Positions 1 to 8,788 of a stretch of DNA of 29,372 nt are shown one piece after another (the stretch's first letter is position 1; each line of letters begins with the position of its first letter). The position numbers and the translations under genes are program-made. The DNA comes from Rudanella sp. (GTDB taxonomy: Bacteria; Bacteroidota; Bacteroidia; Cytophagales; Spirosomataceae). Where the stretch lies: NCBI GenBank assembly GCA_026785985.1, contig JAJAYX010000205.1:1-29372 (forward strand). Direction: 5' to 3'. The notes under the pieces are model-generated. The model saw only the letters and a program-made list of their open reading frames with translations, had not been told where the DNA came from and searched no databases.

Positions 1-7
1 GGGGCAC

Positions 8-61
8 AAAAAAAATGGGGTAATTGGGACTCATCAGCAGAGTTACCCAATTACCCCATTT
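8..61 (-). terminator. Intrinsic terminator of the repeat adhesin gene
   Basis: Bases 13-28 and 46-61 form a perfect 16-base-pair inverted repeat with a 17-base loop. Read on the minus strand, it begins 8 bases past the adhesin stop codon and is followed by a run of T (complement of the A run at 8-15). GC-rich patches in the stem plus the U tract are the classic rho-independent pattern. The A/T bases at the stem base could also give weaker termination on the plus strand, but no plus-strand gene is visible upstream. Confidence 0.9.
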
Positions 62-68
62 GTCTGTA

Positions 69-2702
69 TTACTGCCTGATAACCTTCACTGTTTTCGACT
101 GGGTAGGCGTAGAGATATTCAGCAAATACATACCCGCTGACCCTAACCGAAGCGATTGCCGATCTACCGACGGGGCTGTTTCAGTTTGTCTTTCCGTCAG
201 CAAGCGACCTGTCAAGTCCCGAATCTGGTAGCTGATTGGTTTACCCTCAGCACCCCGAACTTCAATCGAGACTGATTCGCCCGTCGTCGGATTGCCCAGC
301 ACAGTTACCTCTAAAGCAGGAGCCGTTTCGGAAGTGGCTACCCGGCCACGAATACAAAGGATTACTAAATCGAACGTGATGCTAACCGTAACGCCGTTTT
401 GGGTGGCATAAAGAATCAACGGCTTGGGGTCGAACCGAATACCCGCTTCCACTATGCCGGTGACACTTTGAGGAGAACTCCGGGTGACACCCGGTGTGAA
501 GAACGTGATGGCTGACCCATCACCGCCGGCAGTTTGCAGGGTTATAGCTCCCGTCTGGCAATTATAGGCCGGTGCCAGAATTCTGAAGGTTGTTGGGGTG
601 GCGGTGGTAGACGATGGCGGATCGGTGGTTTTTGAATCGCAGTTGGCTACCACCGGAATGAGCGTCACCCCCGAACAACCCGTCAGCGGACTGGTGGTGA
701 CGAGTGTGTAGGTGCCTGCCTGCGTGACTGTGGCTGTTCCACTGGTATTGGCGGTAGCAAAACCACCCGGCCCGGTGAAGCGGAAATTATTCCCCGTATT
801 AATATTCGTCAGGGTAACGCTGCCACCAGTACAGCCAATGGTACCCGATTGGGTGATACTGACAAATGGTGCTGTCGTAATGCTAAACACCTCGGTTACT
901 GCCGTTGCCGAGCAACCGGGAAGGCCCGTTACTGTTAGTAGATATTTGCCGGGTTGATTGATCGTAACACTGGTGGCCGAGCCAAACTGTGAAATTCCCG
1001 GACCATTGAAAGCAAATACACTGCCTGTTCCGGCCGCCACCAGGGTCGCACTGGTGGCCGCACAACTGATCTGATTAGAAGCAACCAACGAAGCAACCGA
1101 CGTATTGGGGGTAAAACCAACTGTGGTGCTGGCAATGCCGGTGCAACCATTTTCGCCGATCAGCAAAACCGAATAAACACCCGGTGCATTGATGGTCATG
1201 GAATTGGCACTGGTAGCCCTGAACAGACCCGGTCCTGAGAAATAATAGTCCCGATTGCCCGATGGCCCCGTAAGCGTAACGACAGGAACGGTGCAGGACA
1301 AAACATTATTGGCAAACAAAAAAGCTTGTGGACCTGCCGTGTTACTTACTACGGTGGTTGTTAATGTTGTTCGGCAACCATTGGAACCGGTGAAAATAAC
1401 GGAATAAGTCCCCTCAGAATTGACGGTGACTGAACCGGTTTGGCTGGCCTGAAGAAGACCATTACCGCCAAAAATGTACAGAGAGCCGGGAGCCGCGCCA
1501 GTAGCCGACAAACTGACCACATTGTTGCTACAGCTAATCTGGCCTATTTGCTGAATAGTGCCCGCAGGAGCTGAAGTATTGCTGAAAACAGTGGTGGAAA
1601 CAACGGCCGTACAGCCATTTAGCCCTGAAATAAAGGCGGAATAAGTTCCTGCCTGATTCACCACAATCTGATTGTTAATCCCTGATTGTGTTACGCCCGG
1701 CCCTGTAAACGAATAGTTGGTTCCGCCTGGACTGGCTACCAGCGAAACCGAGGTTGTTAAACAGGTCAATAATGTGCTGCTAGCCACTAAACTGGCATTA
1801 GGAATAGCGGTGCCAACGGAAACACTGAATGCCAGCGAACGCGAACAGCCTGCACTCGTTGCCGTGAGCGAATAGGAACCTGGTTGAAACAGTGTGAACG
1901 TACCTGTTGTACTTGATTGTGGAAATGTGACCGTACTGCCCAATAAATAGCTGGTGCCGCCTGTTGCCGTGATTGTTGTGGGGGCCGAACCACACAACAC
2001 CGGGCTACCCAACACCGTGAGGTCGGGAATGGGGTTTACCGTTACGACCACTACACCGCCAACCGGCAGGGCTAACCCGTTGGCACCCGCCAGCGAAATA
2101 AGTGTGTAGGTGGTGGTAGCATTGGGGGTGACCACAATACCATTTCCACTCGTGTAGCTCGTTACCGTAGTGTTCACAACACCCGTGCTGCTACTGCCCG
2201 AACTGGTGTAAACAAGCGTGTATGGGCCGATACCATTGGTAACCCCTACATTCAGGGTGGCCGACTGCCCGGCGCAAATGGTAGTAGTGCCTACCAGACT
2301 GCCCCCTGGCACTGTAACGCTGGCTGTGGCCGTTATTGTTTGGCTGGCCACAGCGGCTATTGTTCCGCTTGCGGGGGCACCCGTGTCGCGGGCTGTCAGC
2401 GTGAACGTGTGAACGCCGGGAATCAGGCTGGCGACCGTAGCCGACGAACTACCGTTTGCCGTGATGGCACCCGGTCCGTTGAACGTGTAGCTGTAAGGAG
2501 GGATGCCGCCCCGCACCGTAGCCGACAGACTGGTGCCGTTAGTAGCCGTCAGCAGGGTTGGTGTAGCTGTGAAGGTGGCCGACAACGCACTGGGGACAGT
2601 GGTCTGAGCCAGGGCGAATGACCCTGAGATCAGGATGATACAAAACCAGTTAAGACTGCGTTTAATCAGTGTGTATGGCCGGGCAAATGTAGATGTAAGC
2701 AT
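69..2702 (-). CDS. T9SS-secreted adhesin with Cys-paired Ig-like repeats
   Basis: 877-residue exported surface protein. Residues 1-32 form a signal peptide: basic residues near 8-15, a hydrophobic stretch at 18-30, and a cut after Ala-Gln. Two degenerate Ig/PKD-like domains (about 35-225) are followed by at least six units of 75-80 residues, each with one Cys pair about 50 residues apart: C237/C286, C314/C364, C391/C443, C470/C520, C547/C597, C624/C676. Most units share an FxGPG turn and a GTYS/GxYxL strand before the second Cys. Residues about 795-877 resemble a type A T9SS sorting domain (GNPTTG near its start, a DLTGRLL strand, GMYLLNI, and a TKxVKV-like end), so the protein is probably exported by the type IX system and anchored or released at the surface. 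The repeats resemble the Ig-like domains of Cytophaga gliding and adhesion proteins. Ligand unknown. It appears monocistronic, with a strong terminator. Confidence 0.85.
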   Translation of the reverse strand: MLTSTFARPYTLIKRSLNWFCIILISGSFALAQTTVPSALSATFTATPTLLTATNGTSLSATVRGGIPPYSYTFNGPGAITANGSSSATVASLIPGVHTFTLTARDTGAPASGTIAAVASQTITATASVTVPGGSLVGTTTICAGQSATLNVGVTNGIGPYTLVYTSSGSSSTGVVNTTVTSYTSGNGIVVTPNATTTYTLISLAGANGLALPVGGVVVVTVNPIPDLTVLGSPVLCGSAPTTITATGGTSYLLGSTVTFPQSSTTGTFTLFQPGSYSLTATSAGCSRSLAFSVSVGTAIPNASLVASSTLLTCLTTSVSLVASPGGTNYSFTGPGVTQSGINNQIVVNQAGTYSAFISGLNGCTAVVSTTVFSNTSAPAGTIQQIGQISCSNNVVSLSATGAAPGSLYIFGGNGLLQASQTGSVTVNSEGTYSVIFTGSNGCRTTLTTTVVSNTAGPQAFLFANNVLSCTVPVVTLTGPSGNRDYYFSGPGLFRATSANSMTINAPGVYSVLLIGENGCTGIASTTVGFTPNTSVASLVASNQISCAATSATLVAAGTGSVFAFNGPGISQFGSATSVTINQPGKYLLTVTGLPGCSATAVTEVFSITTAPFVSITQSGTIGCTGGSVTLTNINTGNNFRFTGPGGFATANTSGTATVTQAGTYTLVTTSPLTGCSGVTLIPVVANCDSKTTDPPSSTTATPTTFRILAPAYNCQTGAITLQTAGGDGSAITFFTPGVTRSSPQSVTGIVEAGIRFDPKPLILYATQNGVTVSITFDLVILCIRGRVATSETAPALEVTVLGNPTTGESVSIEVRGAEGKPISYQIRDLTGRLLTERQTETAPSVDRQSLRLGSAGMYLLNISTPTQSKTVKVIRQ

Positions 2703-2865
2703 GACGAGGGTTCATAATCAGCGCAATATAAACACATACTCTGAAAAGCGGTTTATCAGTTTATTAAATTGCCATAAACTTGATTTTGTGGTCATTTTAG
2801 TAGTACAGGGGTGGGAATCTTTTGGATTGTGGCTAGTTTCAGCTTTTTTTGTAGCATAACTTCCT

Positions 2866-4368
2866 ATGAAGCATCTACTCACGTTTCTGTTTACTTTTTG
2901 GTGGGTTTGGTCGGTTGCCCAGTCAACAGATTACAACCCAAACCGGCAGTTCACCCCCAATGAACTGCGACAGGATTTTGATGCCCTGCAACGGGCATTA
3001 ACCGAACTACACCCCGGCTTATACCGGTATAATACGCCCGATAGTTTAGCCGCTTTGTATGGTCAGATAATGGCTAAGATGAATCAGCCCATGCGCGATG
3101 TTGCCTTCGGACTGACCATTCGCCCCTACATTGGACAGATTCGGTGCGCCCATACCAGCCTGACCAATTCTAAAGAACGGCAACGATACCTGAAGCAACT
3201 CCGTCAGCCTCCGCTGCCTATTTCAGTACTGGTGAAAGGCGAACGAATGTTTGTGGCCACGCGACCCCTGCAAACAACCGGAGTGGCGGCCTTTGAAGAA
3301 GTTACCAGCCTCGACAATCACACAGCCGTTGACCTAATCCGGCAGTTCAGGCCAATGGTTTGGGGGGATGGCTACACCAAAACCGCCCAGGATGGCATGC
3401 TGTCGGTGGTGTTCCCGGCCTTTTATCGGGCCACTTTTGGATTCAGTGACACGTTAACGGTTGGTCTGAGTGATTCGAGCGGACGAACCAGAACTGTGGC
3501 CATTTTGGTGCGGCCAATGTCGGCCCGCCGGTTGGCCCGCAATGCAAAGGCCGACACAATTCGGCGGCAAAAACTGGCCCTGCCTACCCGCACCGTGCTC
3601 GACCGGCGGGGAATGCGCCTGTCGGTTGTCAGGCAGGATTCGGCCGTTGCCGTGCTGAAACTGGAGCGGTTCGGCGATGGTTCGATGCGCCGGTCGTTTG
3701 CCGCCGTTTTTGATGAAATCAAACGACGCAATATTCGGCAACTGGTGATCGACGTGCGCGGCAACCTGGGGGGCAGTGCGCAAACCTGCCGCGATCTGCT
3801 GCGTTACGTGGCCGACCGCCCGTTCATATTCTGGGATTCTACGGTGGCCAATCAGCGTAATGCCCGGGTGGAGGGAGCCAAAACCTGGATCAGTGGCCCC
3901 TTTGCCTATATTGATCTGCATTTCCGGCTTCGACGCGATACCAACGGGAACCTGCAACTGCCCACCTATCGCCGAATTACGCACCCGCGCAAAACTAACC
4001 GCTTCGATGGCCCTATTCTGATTTTGACCGATGGGATGTCGTTTTCGGCAGCAGCCATTTTTCCGGCACTGGCCCGGCAGTTCAACCCCAACGTTAAAAT
4101 TGTGGGTCGCGAAACGGGTGGCGGGGCTTTCGGGTGCAATGCCGGGCAAAGTTTTTTTGTGGAGCTGCCCAACACCCGGATGATCGTAAAAATTCCGGCC
4201 TATCGCATCCGGCTGCCGTTGCCGGGCCGCGATACTGGGCGGGGTGTATTACCCGATTACCCGGTTGACTATTCGCTGGATGATCTCAGACAGGGGCGCG
4301 ACAAAGACCTGGAACAAGTTAAAGCCCTCCTGTTCACAACCGGGAAGCCGGGCGAGACCGTCCCGTAG
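2866..4368 (+). CDS. Secreted S41 family peptidase-like protein (copy 1)
   Basis: 500-residue exported protein of the S41 (C-terminal processing / tricorn / IRBP-like) peptidase group. Residues 1-19 form a signal peptide ending VAQ. The N-terminal helical region has ELHPGLYRY (about 47-55) and IRCAHTSL (92-99). The S41 core includes LVIDVRGNLGGS (293-304) and TDGMSFSAAA (388-397), where S394 is the probable nucleophile. The position where bacterial Ctp proteases carry a lysine (VGxxTxGKG) reads VGRETGGGAFG, as in S41 members that lack the Ser-Lys dyad. No clear PDZ domain is seen. A paralogue of identical length lies on the other strand at 14642-16144. It stands alone, divergent from the adhesin and about 190 bases before the signalling operon. 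Whether it is an active protease is uncertain. Confidence 0.85.
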   Translation: MKHLLTFLFTFWWVWSVAQSTDYNPNRQFTPNELRQDFDALQRALTELHPGLYRYNTPDSLAALYGQIMAKMNQPMRDVAFGLTIRPYIGQIRCAHTSLTNSKERQRYLKQLRQPPLPISVLVKGERMFVATRPLQTTGVAAFEEVTSLDNHTAVDLIRQFRPMVWGDGYTKTAQDGMLSVVFPAFYRATFGFSDTLTVGLSDSSGRTRTVAILVRPMSARRLARNAKADTIRRQKLALPTRTVLDRRGMRLSVVRQDSAVAVLKLERFGDGSMRRSFAAVFDEIKRRNIRQLVIDVRGNLGGSAQTCRDLLRYVADRPFIFWDSTVANQRNARVEGAKTWISGPFAYIDLHFRLRRDTNGNLQLPTYRRITHPRKTNRFDGPILILTDGMSFSAAAIFPALARQFNPNVKIVGRETGGGAFGCNAGQSFFVELPNTRMIVKIPAYRIRLPLPGRDTGRGVLPDYPVDYSLDDLRQGRDKDLEQVKALLFTTGKPGETVP

Positions 4369-4556
4369 CCTAACATTTTGTCGATGGATAGCGATGCTTC
4401 TTTGGGGATATGATACTTTTAAGAATCAAGTCCATTTTCTGAGACCTTAATTCCAAAAATCACCGAACTATTGAGTGAAGCCATCCATCGGAACGAATTG
4501 ATAGTCCGGGTATTAGTTGTAGATTGCGGCTTACATTTTCTACACTTTGCTGGCTA

Positions 4557-5024
4557 ATGGATACGATTCCGCTTAACATCCTTTTGGCCGACGACGATGA
4601 AGACGATTGTCTTTTTTTTAAACAGGCCTTAGCTGAGTTGCCCGTAGATTCCACCCTGACCACAGTATATGATGGTGAGGAACTCATGCGTTTCCTCACA
4701 AAAAAGTCAGCATCTCTTCCACAAGTATTATTTCTTGACCTCAATATGCCGCGTAAGAACGGTTTGGAGTGTTTGTCGGAAATAAAGCAGGACAAAAACC
4801 TTCGCCAACTCCCTGTTATTATACTATCAACCTCGTTTGATCAGGAAATGGCTAATCTGCTCTATACGAACGGAGTACATTACTGTATTCAAAAACCGTC
4901 TGGATTTGACAAACTCAGACAGGTGATCGAGCAGGTGCTTGACCTGGTGGCCAACACTGATTTTGCCCGGCCAATTCAGAAAAACTTTTTTCTCGAAGGG
5001 AAGTCAAAAACACGTATACCATGA
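4557..5024 (+). CDS. Single-domain response regulator (Rcp1-like)
   Basis: 155-residue CheY-type receiver with no output domain. Visible features are the acidic pocket D12-D14 in LLADDDEDD, phosphoacceptor D61 in LFLDLNMP, the conserved Thr in ILSTSF and Lys in QKPSGF. The ATG at 4557 is chosen because the receiver fold begins a few residues later; the reading frame is open from a TTG at 4524, but those extra 11 residues are not part of the domain. The stop overlaps the next gene's start (ATGA at 5021-5024), so the two are translationally coupled. This Rcp-like class often pairs with PAS/phytochrome-type kinases, so the downstream kinase is the obvious phosphodonor (inference). No DNA-binding domain is present, so signalling likely runs by phosphotransfer or protein contact. 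Confidence 0.92.
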   Translation: MDTIPLNILLADDDEDDCLFFKQALAELPVDSTLTTVYDGEELMRFLTKKSASLPQVLFLDLNMPRKNGLECLSEIKQDKNLRQLPVIILSTSFDQEMANLLYTNGVHYCIQKPSGFDKLRQVIEQVLDLVANTDFARPIQKNFFLEGKSKTRIP

Positions 5025-8000
5025 AAACAGGTGGAAAGACCCTGTCATCCAATCTGTTTCCGGTGGTGGGTGTTGGTGCATCGGCAGGAGGGTTAGAGGC
5101 CTTCAAAAAACTGCTCGCAGCCATTCCCGAACGCTCAGGCATGGCCTGGGTGCTGGTGCAGCATTTGTCGCCGACACACGAAAGCGTGCTGCCCGAGCTG
5201 TTGCAAAAAGTTACGACCATCCCCGTTCTGGAAATATCAGATGATATTAAAGTAGAGCCTGACCACATTTATATTCTGCCCAGCAATAAAATGATGGTGG
5301 CCAACGATGGTGTGCTGGAACTGAGTCCGCGTTCCACCAAAAAAGGGGAACCCAACCTACCCATCGACCTGTTTTTTGCGTCGTTAGCCGAGATACACCA
5401 AAATGAAGCTATCGGCGTGGTATTATCCGGCACGGGCAGCGATGGCACCAAGGGCCTGAAAGCCATAAAAGATCATGGGGGCATGACGCTGGCACAAAAC
5501 GAAGTCTCGGCGGCTTATGATGGAATGCCCACCAGTGCGGTTTATGCCGGGGTGGTCGATTTTGTGCTTGCGCCCGAAGATATGCCCCAAAAACTGTTGG
5601 TATTAACCACGATTATCCACAAAAATGGGGGTGGTGCCGAATCACCACCAGAGCAGGCCAACGACGTATTCCGGCAAATGTTGTCGTTACTGCGCATCCG
5701 CAAAGGGACCGACTTCACCTACTACAAACAAACCACCATTCACCGGCGAATTCTGCGCCGAATGGCGATCAACAAGAACGAACAACCGGCTGATTATCTG
5801 GCCTATCTACGACAAAACAAACCGGAGCAGGATGCGCTTTATCAGGATCTGCTGATTCCGGTCACATCCTTTTTTCGTGATTCAAAGACGTTTACTGCCT
5901 TGTGCGAGACGATTTTTCCGCTCCTCGTACAAAACAAAACCCCCGGCGAACCCGTCCGGGTGTGGGTGGCGGGTTGCAGCACCGGCGAAGAAGCCTACTC
6001 GATGGCGATATGCTTCAACGAGTTTTTGGGCGATAATAAGGGACGGATTCAACTGTTTGCCACCGACCTGAGCGAACCCGCTATTATTAAAGCCCGCAGT
6101 GGTATTTACACCAAAACCGAACTTGAGGGCGTGTCACCCCAGCGGCTCCAGACGTATTTTGCCAAAAGCGGCAGTAATTATCTGGTAAACAAGCAAGTGC
6201 GGGATATGTGTGTGTTTGCTCACCACAATTTTTTGAAAGACCCGCCTTTTGGTAAAATGGATTTTGTGAGTTGCCGGAATGTGCTGATCTACATGGAGCC
6301 TTACCTCCAAAAAAAGGCGCTCACCACCTTCCATTATTCCCTGAACGCCAACGGATTTCTGTTGTTGGGCAAATCGGAAACCATCGGTGGGGTACCCGAT
6401 CTGTTTACGTCGGTGGCCAAAACCGAAAAACTATTTAGTCGCAAAAATGTACCCGGTCGGTTTATGCTGATGGCTAGTGTTCAGGGGGAACAAGCCACCA
6501 ACTCGACCAATGCCAATCCCAAAACAGAATTGATGCGGACTGACTTTCAGAAAACGGCCGACGATATTATTTTAAGCAAATATACGCCGGTTGGTGTGGT
6601 GGTGAATGAGGCCCTCGACATTGTGCATTTTCGGGGTAGTACCGGTAATTTTCTGGAGCAGTTATCGGGCAAACCCACGCATAATTTGTTGCAGATGGCC
6701 AAACACGGTCTGTCTTTTGAGCTACGCAACATTTTGCATAAAGCGAAGAAAAAGAAAACAACGGTCATAAAAGCAACCATTCCGGTTCAGGTAAATGGCA
6801 ACCTCCGTACCGTTACTATTGAAGCCATTCCGTTGCCCAACACCATTGAACCGCATTACCTGGTTCTTTTTCATGAGACCAACGCAACGGGCAACGAGCA
6901 ACCAGCCATTGGCTCCCCCAAAGGAAAATCAACCTCAAAAAAAGACGGTAAAGACCTTCGTATTCACCAGTTAGAGCAGGAACTGGCCCAAACGCGGGAA
7001 GATATGCGGAGTATTACCGAAGATCAGGAAGCCATAAACGAAGAACTTCAAAGTACCAACGAAGAGCTGTTGAGCGGCATCGAAGAGTTGCAAAGCCTGA
7101 ACGAAGAACTCGAAACCAGCAAAGAAGAACTCCAAAGCACCAATGAAGAACTACTGGTGGTGAACCAGGAAATGATTGGCCTGAATGAGCAGACGACAAG
7201 ATCCCGCGATTATGCCGAAGCCGTTATCGGCAACATCCGCGAACCACTATTAGTGCTTGACTCAAGCCTGCGCGTAAAAACGGCAAACAGTACTTTTTAT
7301 AAAGCATTCCAGGTAAATGAACAGGAAACAGAAGGTGTTTTGATTTATGACCTCGGCAACAAGCAATGGAATATCCCGGAACTTCGCCTGTTGCTTGAGA
7401 AAATTCTGCCCGAAAAATCAGTCTTCAACGATTTTGAATTAACGCATACGTTCTCCACTATTGGCGAGCGGGTTATGCTGCTGAATGCCCGTGAGTTACT
7501 TAGTAAAAACAGTTCGGAAGAATTGATCCTGCTGTCTATTGAAGATGTTACTGAAAAATCGAGAGCACTGGAAAAAGAAAGGCTGGCCGAAAAACGATTT
7601 CAGTTTATTGCCGATGCCATGCCGCAAAAAGTATGGACTGCCGATGCCGCCGGACAGTTGACGTATGTCAATCAAAGCTGGCTTACCTATTCAGGATTCC
7701 CGATAGAGGATCTGAAAGGTTGGGGAGGAGAAAAAGTAATCCATGCCGACGATCTGGAAGAAACGGTAAAACGCTGGCAGCATTCGATGAATACAGGTAC
7801 TGATTTTGACCTGGAAAACAGAATTCTCAACGTGGATGAAGGGTATAAATGGCACCTGAGCCGGGGATCGGCGCAAAAAGATGATAAAGGAAACGTGTAT
7901 ATGTGGATAGGCACGAACACGGAGATTGATAAGCAAAAAAAGCAAAAGACAGTGTTGGAGGCAGCCGTTGTTCAACGCACTCACGAACTACAGCAAGCCA

Positions 8001-8752
8001 ACGAAACATTGATCGGGAAAAATGCGGATCTGGATCACATGAATAAAGAACTGGAATCATTCACGTATATATCGAGCCACGATTTACAGGAACCACTGCG
8101 TAAAATTCAAACGCTGGCCAATCGAATTCTTGAAAAAGAAAGCGGAAACCTAACCGACAACGGCAAAGATTATTTTGCGCGGATGCAGTCGGCAGCCGCC
8201 CGGATGCAGCAACTGATTCAGGATTTGCTCGCCTTTTCGCGGGTAAACACGACAGAACGAGTCTTTGACAAGACTGATCTCAACCTACTTACTAAGGACG
8301 TACTGAGCGAACTTGAGGAAACTATTCAGGAAAAACACGCCACTGTCGATGTCGTCGGTCTTGGTTCGGCCAACGTCATTGTGTTTCAGTTTCGGCAACT
8401 CATGCACAATCTCATTGGCAATGCCCTTAAATTTTCGGATGCGGCCATTCCACCACACATCACGATCAGTAGTAACCTATTGACGGGAAGGCAGTTGTAT
8501 AATAAAAGCCTGTTGCCCGACAAAACCTATTGCCACATTACCGTTGCCGACAACGGCATTGGCTTTGATCCCCAATACAGCGAACGGATATTCGGTGTTT
8601 TTCAGCGTCTACATGGCCGGGACCATTATAAGGGCACCGGTATTGGCCTGGCGATCGTGAAAAAGATAGTTGAGAATCATTACGGCTTCATCACAGCTAC
8701 CAGTGAATTAGGCAAAGGAACACGATTTGATATGTATTTTCCGGTTAATTGA
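5021..8752 (+). CDS. CheB-CheR-PAS-PAS-histidine kinase fusion
   Basis: 1243-residue cytoplasmic signalling protein with no signal peptide or membrane segment. Domains in order: CheB methylesterase (about 13-195) with candidate triad S21 (GASAGG), H48 (VQHLSP) and D141 (GTGSDG); CheR N-terminal and SAM-methyltransferase domains (about 215-480) with VWVAGCSTGEEAYS from 314 and CRNVLIYM near 418-425; a Glu-rich coiled coil (about 647-723, repeats of NEELxS/T); PAS (about 730-850); PAS/PAC (about 857-970); HisKA with H1020 in SSHDLQEPLR; HATPase_c with N box near N1134, DNGIGFD from D1177 and GTGIGLAIVKK. It lacks its own receiver, supplied by the overlapping upstream gene. Fusions of this order are common in Bacteroidota and other phyla without flagellar chemotaxis. 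No methyl-accepting receptor is encoded nearby, so the methylation target and signal are unknown. Confidence 0.95.
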   Translation: MKTGGKTLSSNLFPVVGVGASAGGLEAFKKLLAAIPERSGMAWVLVQHLSPTHESVLPELLQKVTTIPVLEISDDIKVEPDHIYILPSNKMMVANDGVLELSPRSTKKGEPNLPIDLFFASLAEIHQNEAIGVVLSGTGSDGTKGLKAIKDHGGMTLAQNEVSAAYDGMPTSAVYAGVVDFVLAPEDMPQKLLVLTTIIHKNGGGAESPPEQANDVFRQMLSLLRIRKGTDFTYYKQTTIHRRILRRMAINKNEQPADYLAYLRQNKPEQDALYQDLLIPVTSFFRDSKTFTALCETIFPLLVQNKTPGEPVRVWVAGCSTGEEAYSMAICFNEFLGDNKGRIQLFATDLSEPAIIKARSGIYTKTELEGVSPQRLQTYFAKSGSNYLVNKQVRDMCVFAHHNFLKDPPFGKMDFVSCRNVLIYMEPYLQKKALTTFHYSLNANGFLLLGKSETIGGVPDLFTSVAKTEKLFSRKNVPGRFMLMASVQGEQATNSTNANPKTELMRTDFQKTADDIILSKYTPVGVVVNEALDIVHFRGSTGNFLEQLSGKPTHNLLQMAKHGLSFELRNILHKAKKKKTTVIKATIPVQVNGNLRTVTIEAIPLPNTIEPHYLVLFHETNATGNEQPAIGSPKGKSTSKKDGKDLRIHQLEQELAQTREDMRSITEDQEAINEELQSTNEELLSGIEELQSLNEELETSKEELQSTNEELLVVNQEMIGLNEQTTRSRDYAEAVIGNIREPLLVLDSSLRVKTANSTFYKAFQVNEQETEGVLIYDLGNKQWNIPELRLLLEKILPEKSVFNDFELTHTFSTIGERVMLLNARELLSKNSSEELILLSIEDVTEKSRALEKERLAEKRFQFIADAMPQKVWTADAAGQLTYVNQSWLTYSGFPIEDLKGWGGEKVIHADDLEETVKRWQHSMNTGTDFDLENRILNVDEGYKWHLSRGSAQKDDKGNVYMWIGTNTEIDKQKKQKTVLEAAVVQRTHELQQANETLIGKNADLDHMNKELESFTYISSHDLQEPLRKIQTLANRILEKESGNLTDNGKDYFARMQSAAARMQQLIQDLLAFSRVNTTERVFDKTDLNLLTKDVLSELEETIQEKHATVDVVGLGSANVIVFQFRQLMHNLIGNALKFSDAAIPPHITISSNLLTGRQLYNKSLLPDKTYCHITVADNGIGFDPQYSERIFGVFQRLHGRDHYKGTGIGLAIVKKIVENHYGFITATSELGKGTRFDMYFPVN

Positions 8753-8788
8753 TCCGTTACGCGAATGACGCCAAATTAAATTCTTCCG

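Noticed and set aside
3454..4149. Long minus-strand open frame opposite the first S41 gene
   Set aside because: It has no recognisable domain and lies wholly opposite a clear S41 peptidase gene; GC-rich codon use leaves antisense frames open here.
4369..4556. Promoter for the receiver/kinase operon (TACTTTTA and TACACTTTG near-matches)
   Set aside because: Neither matches TAnnTTTG exactly nor has a -33 element at proper spacing; otherwise this 188-base gap shows nothing clear.
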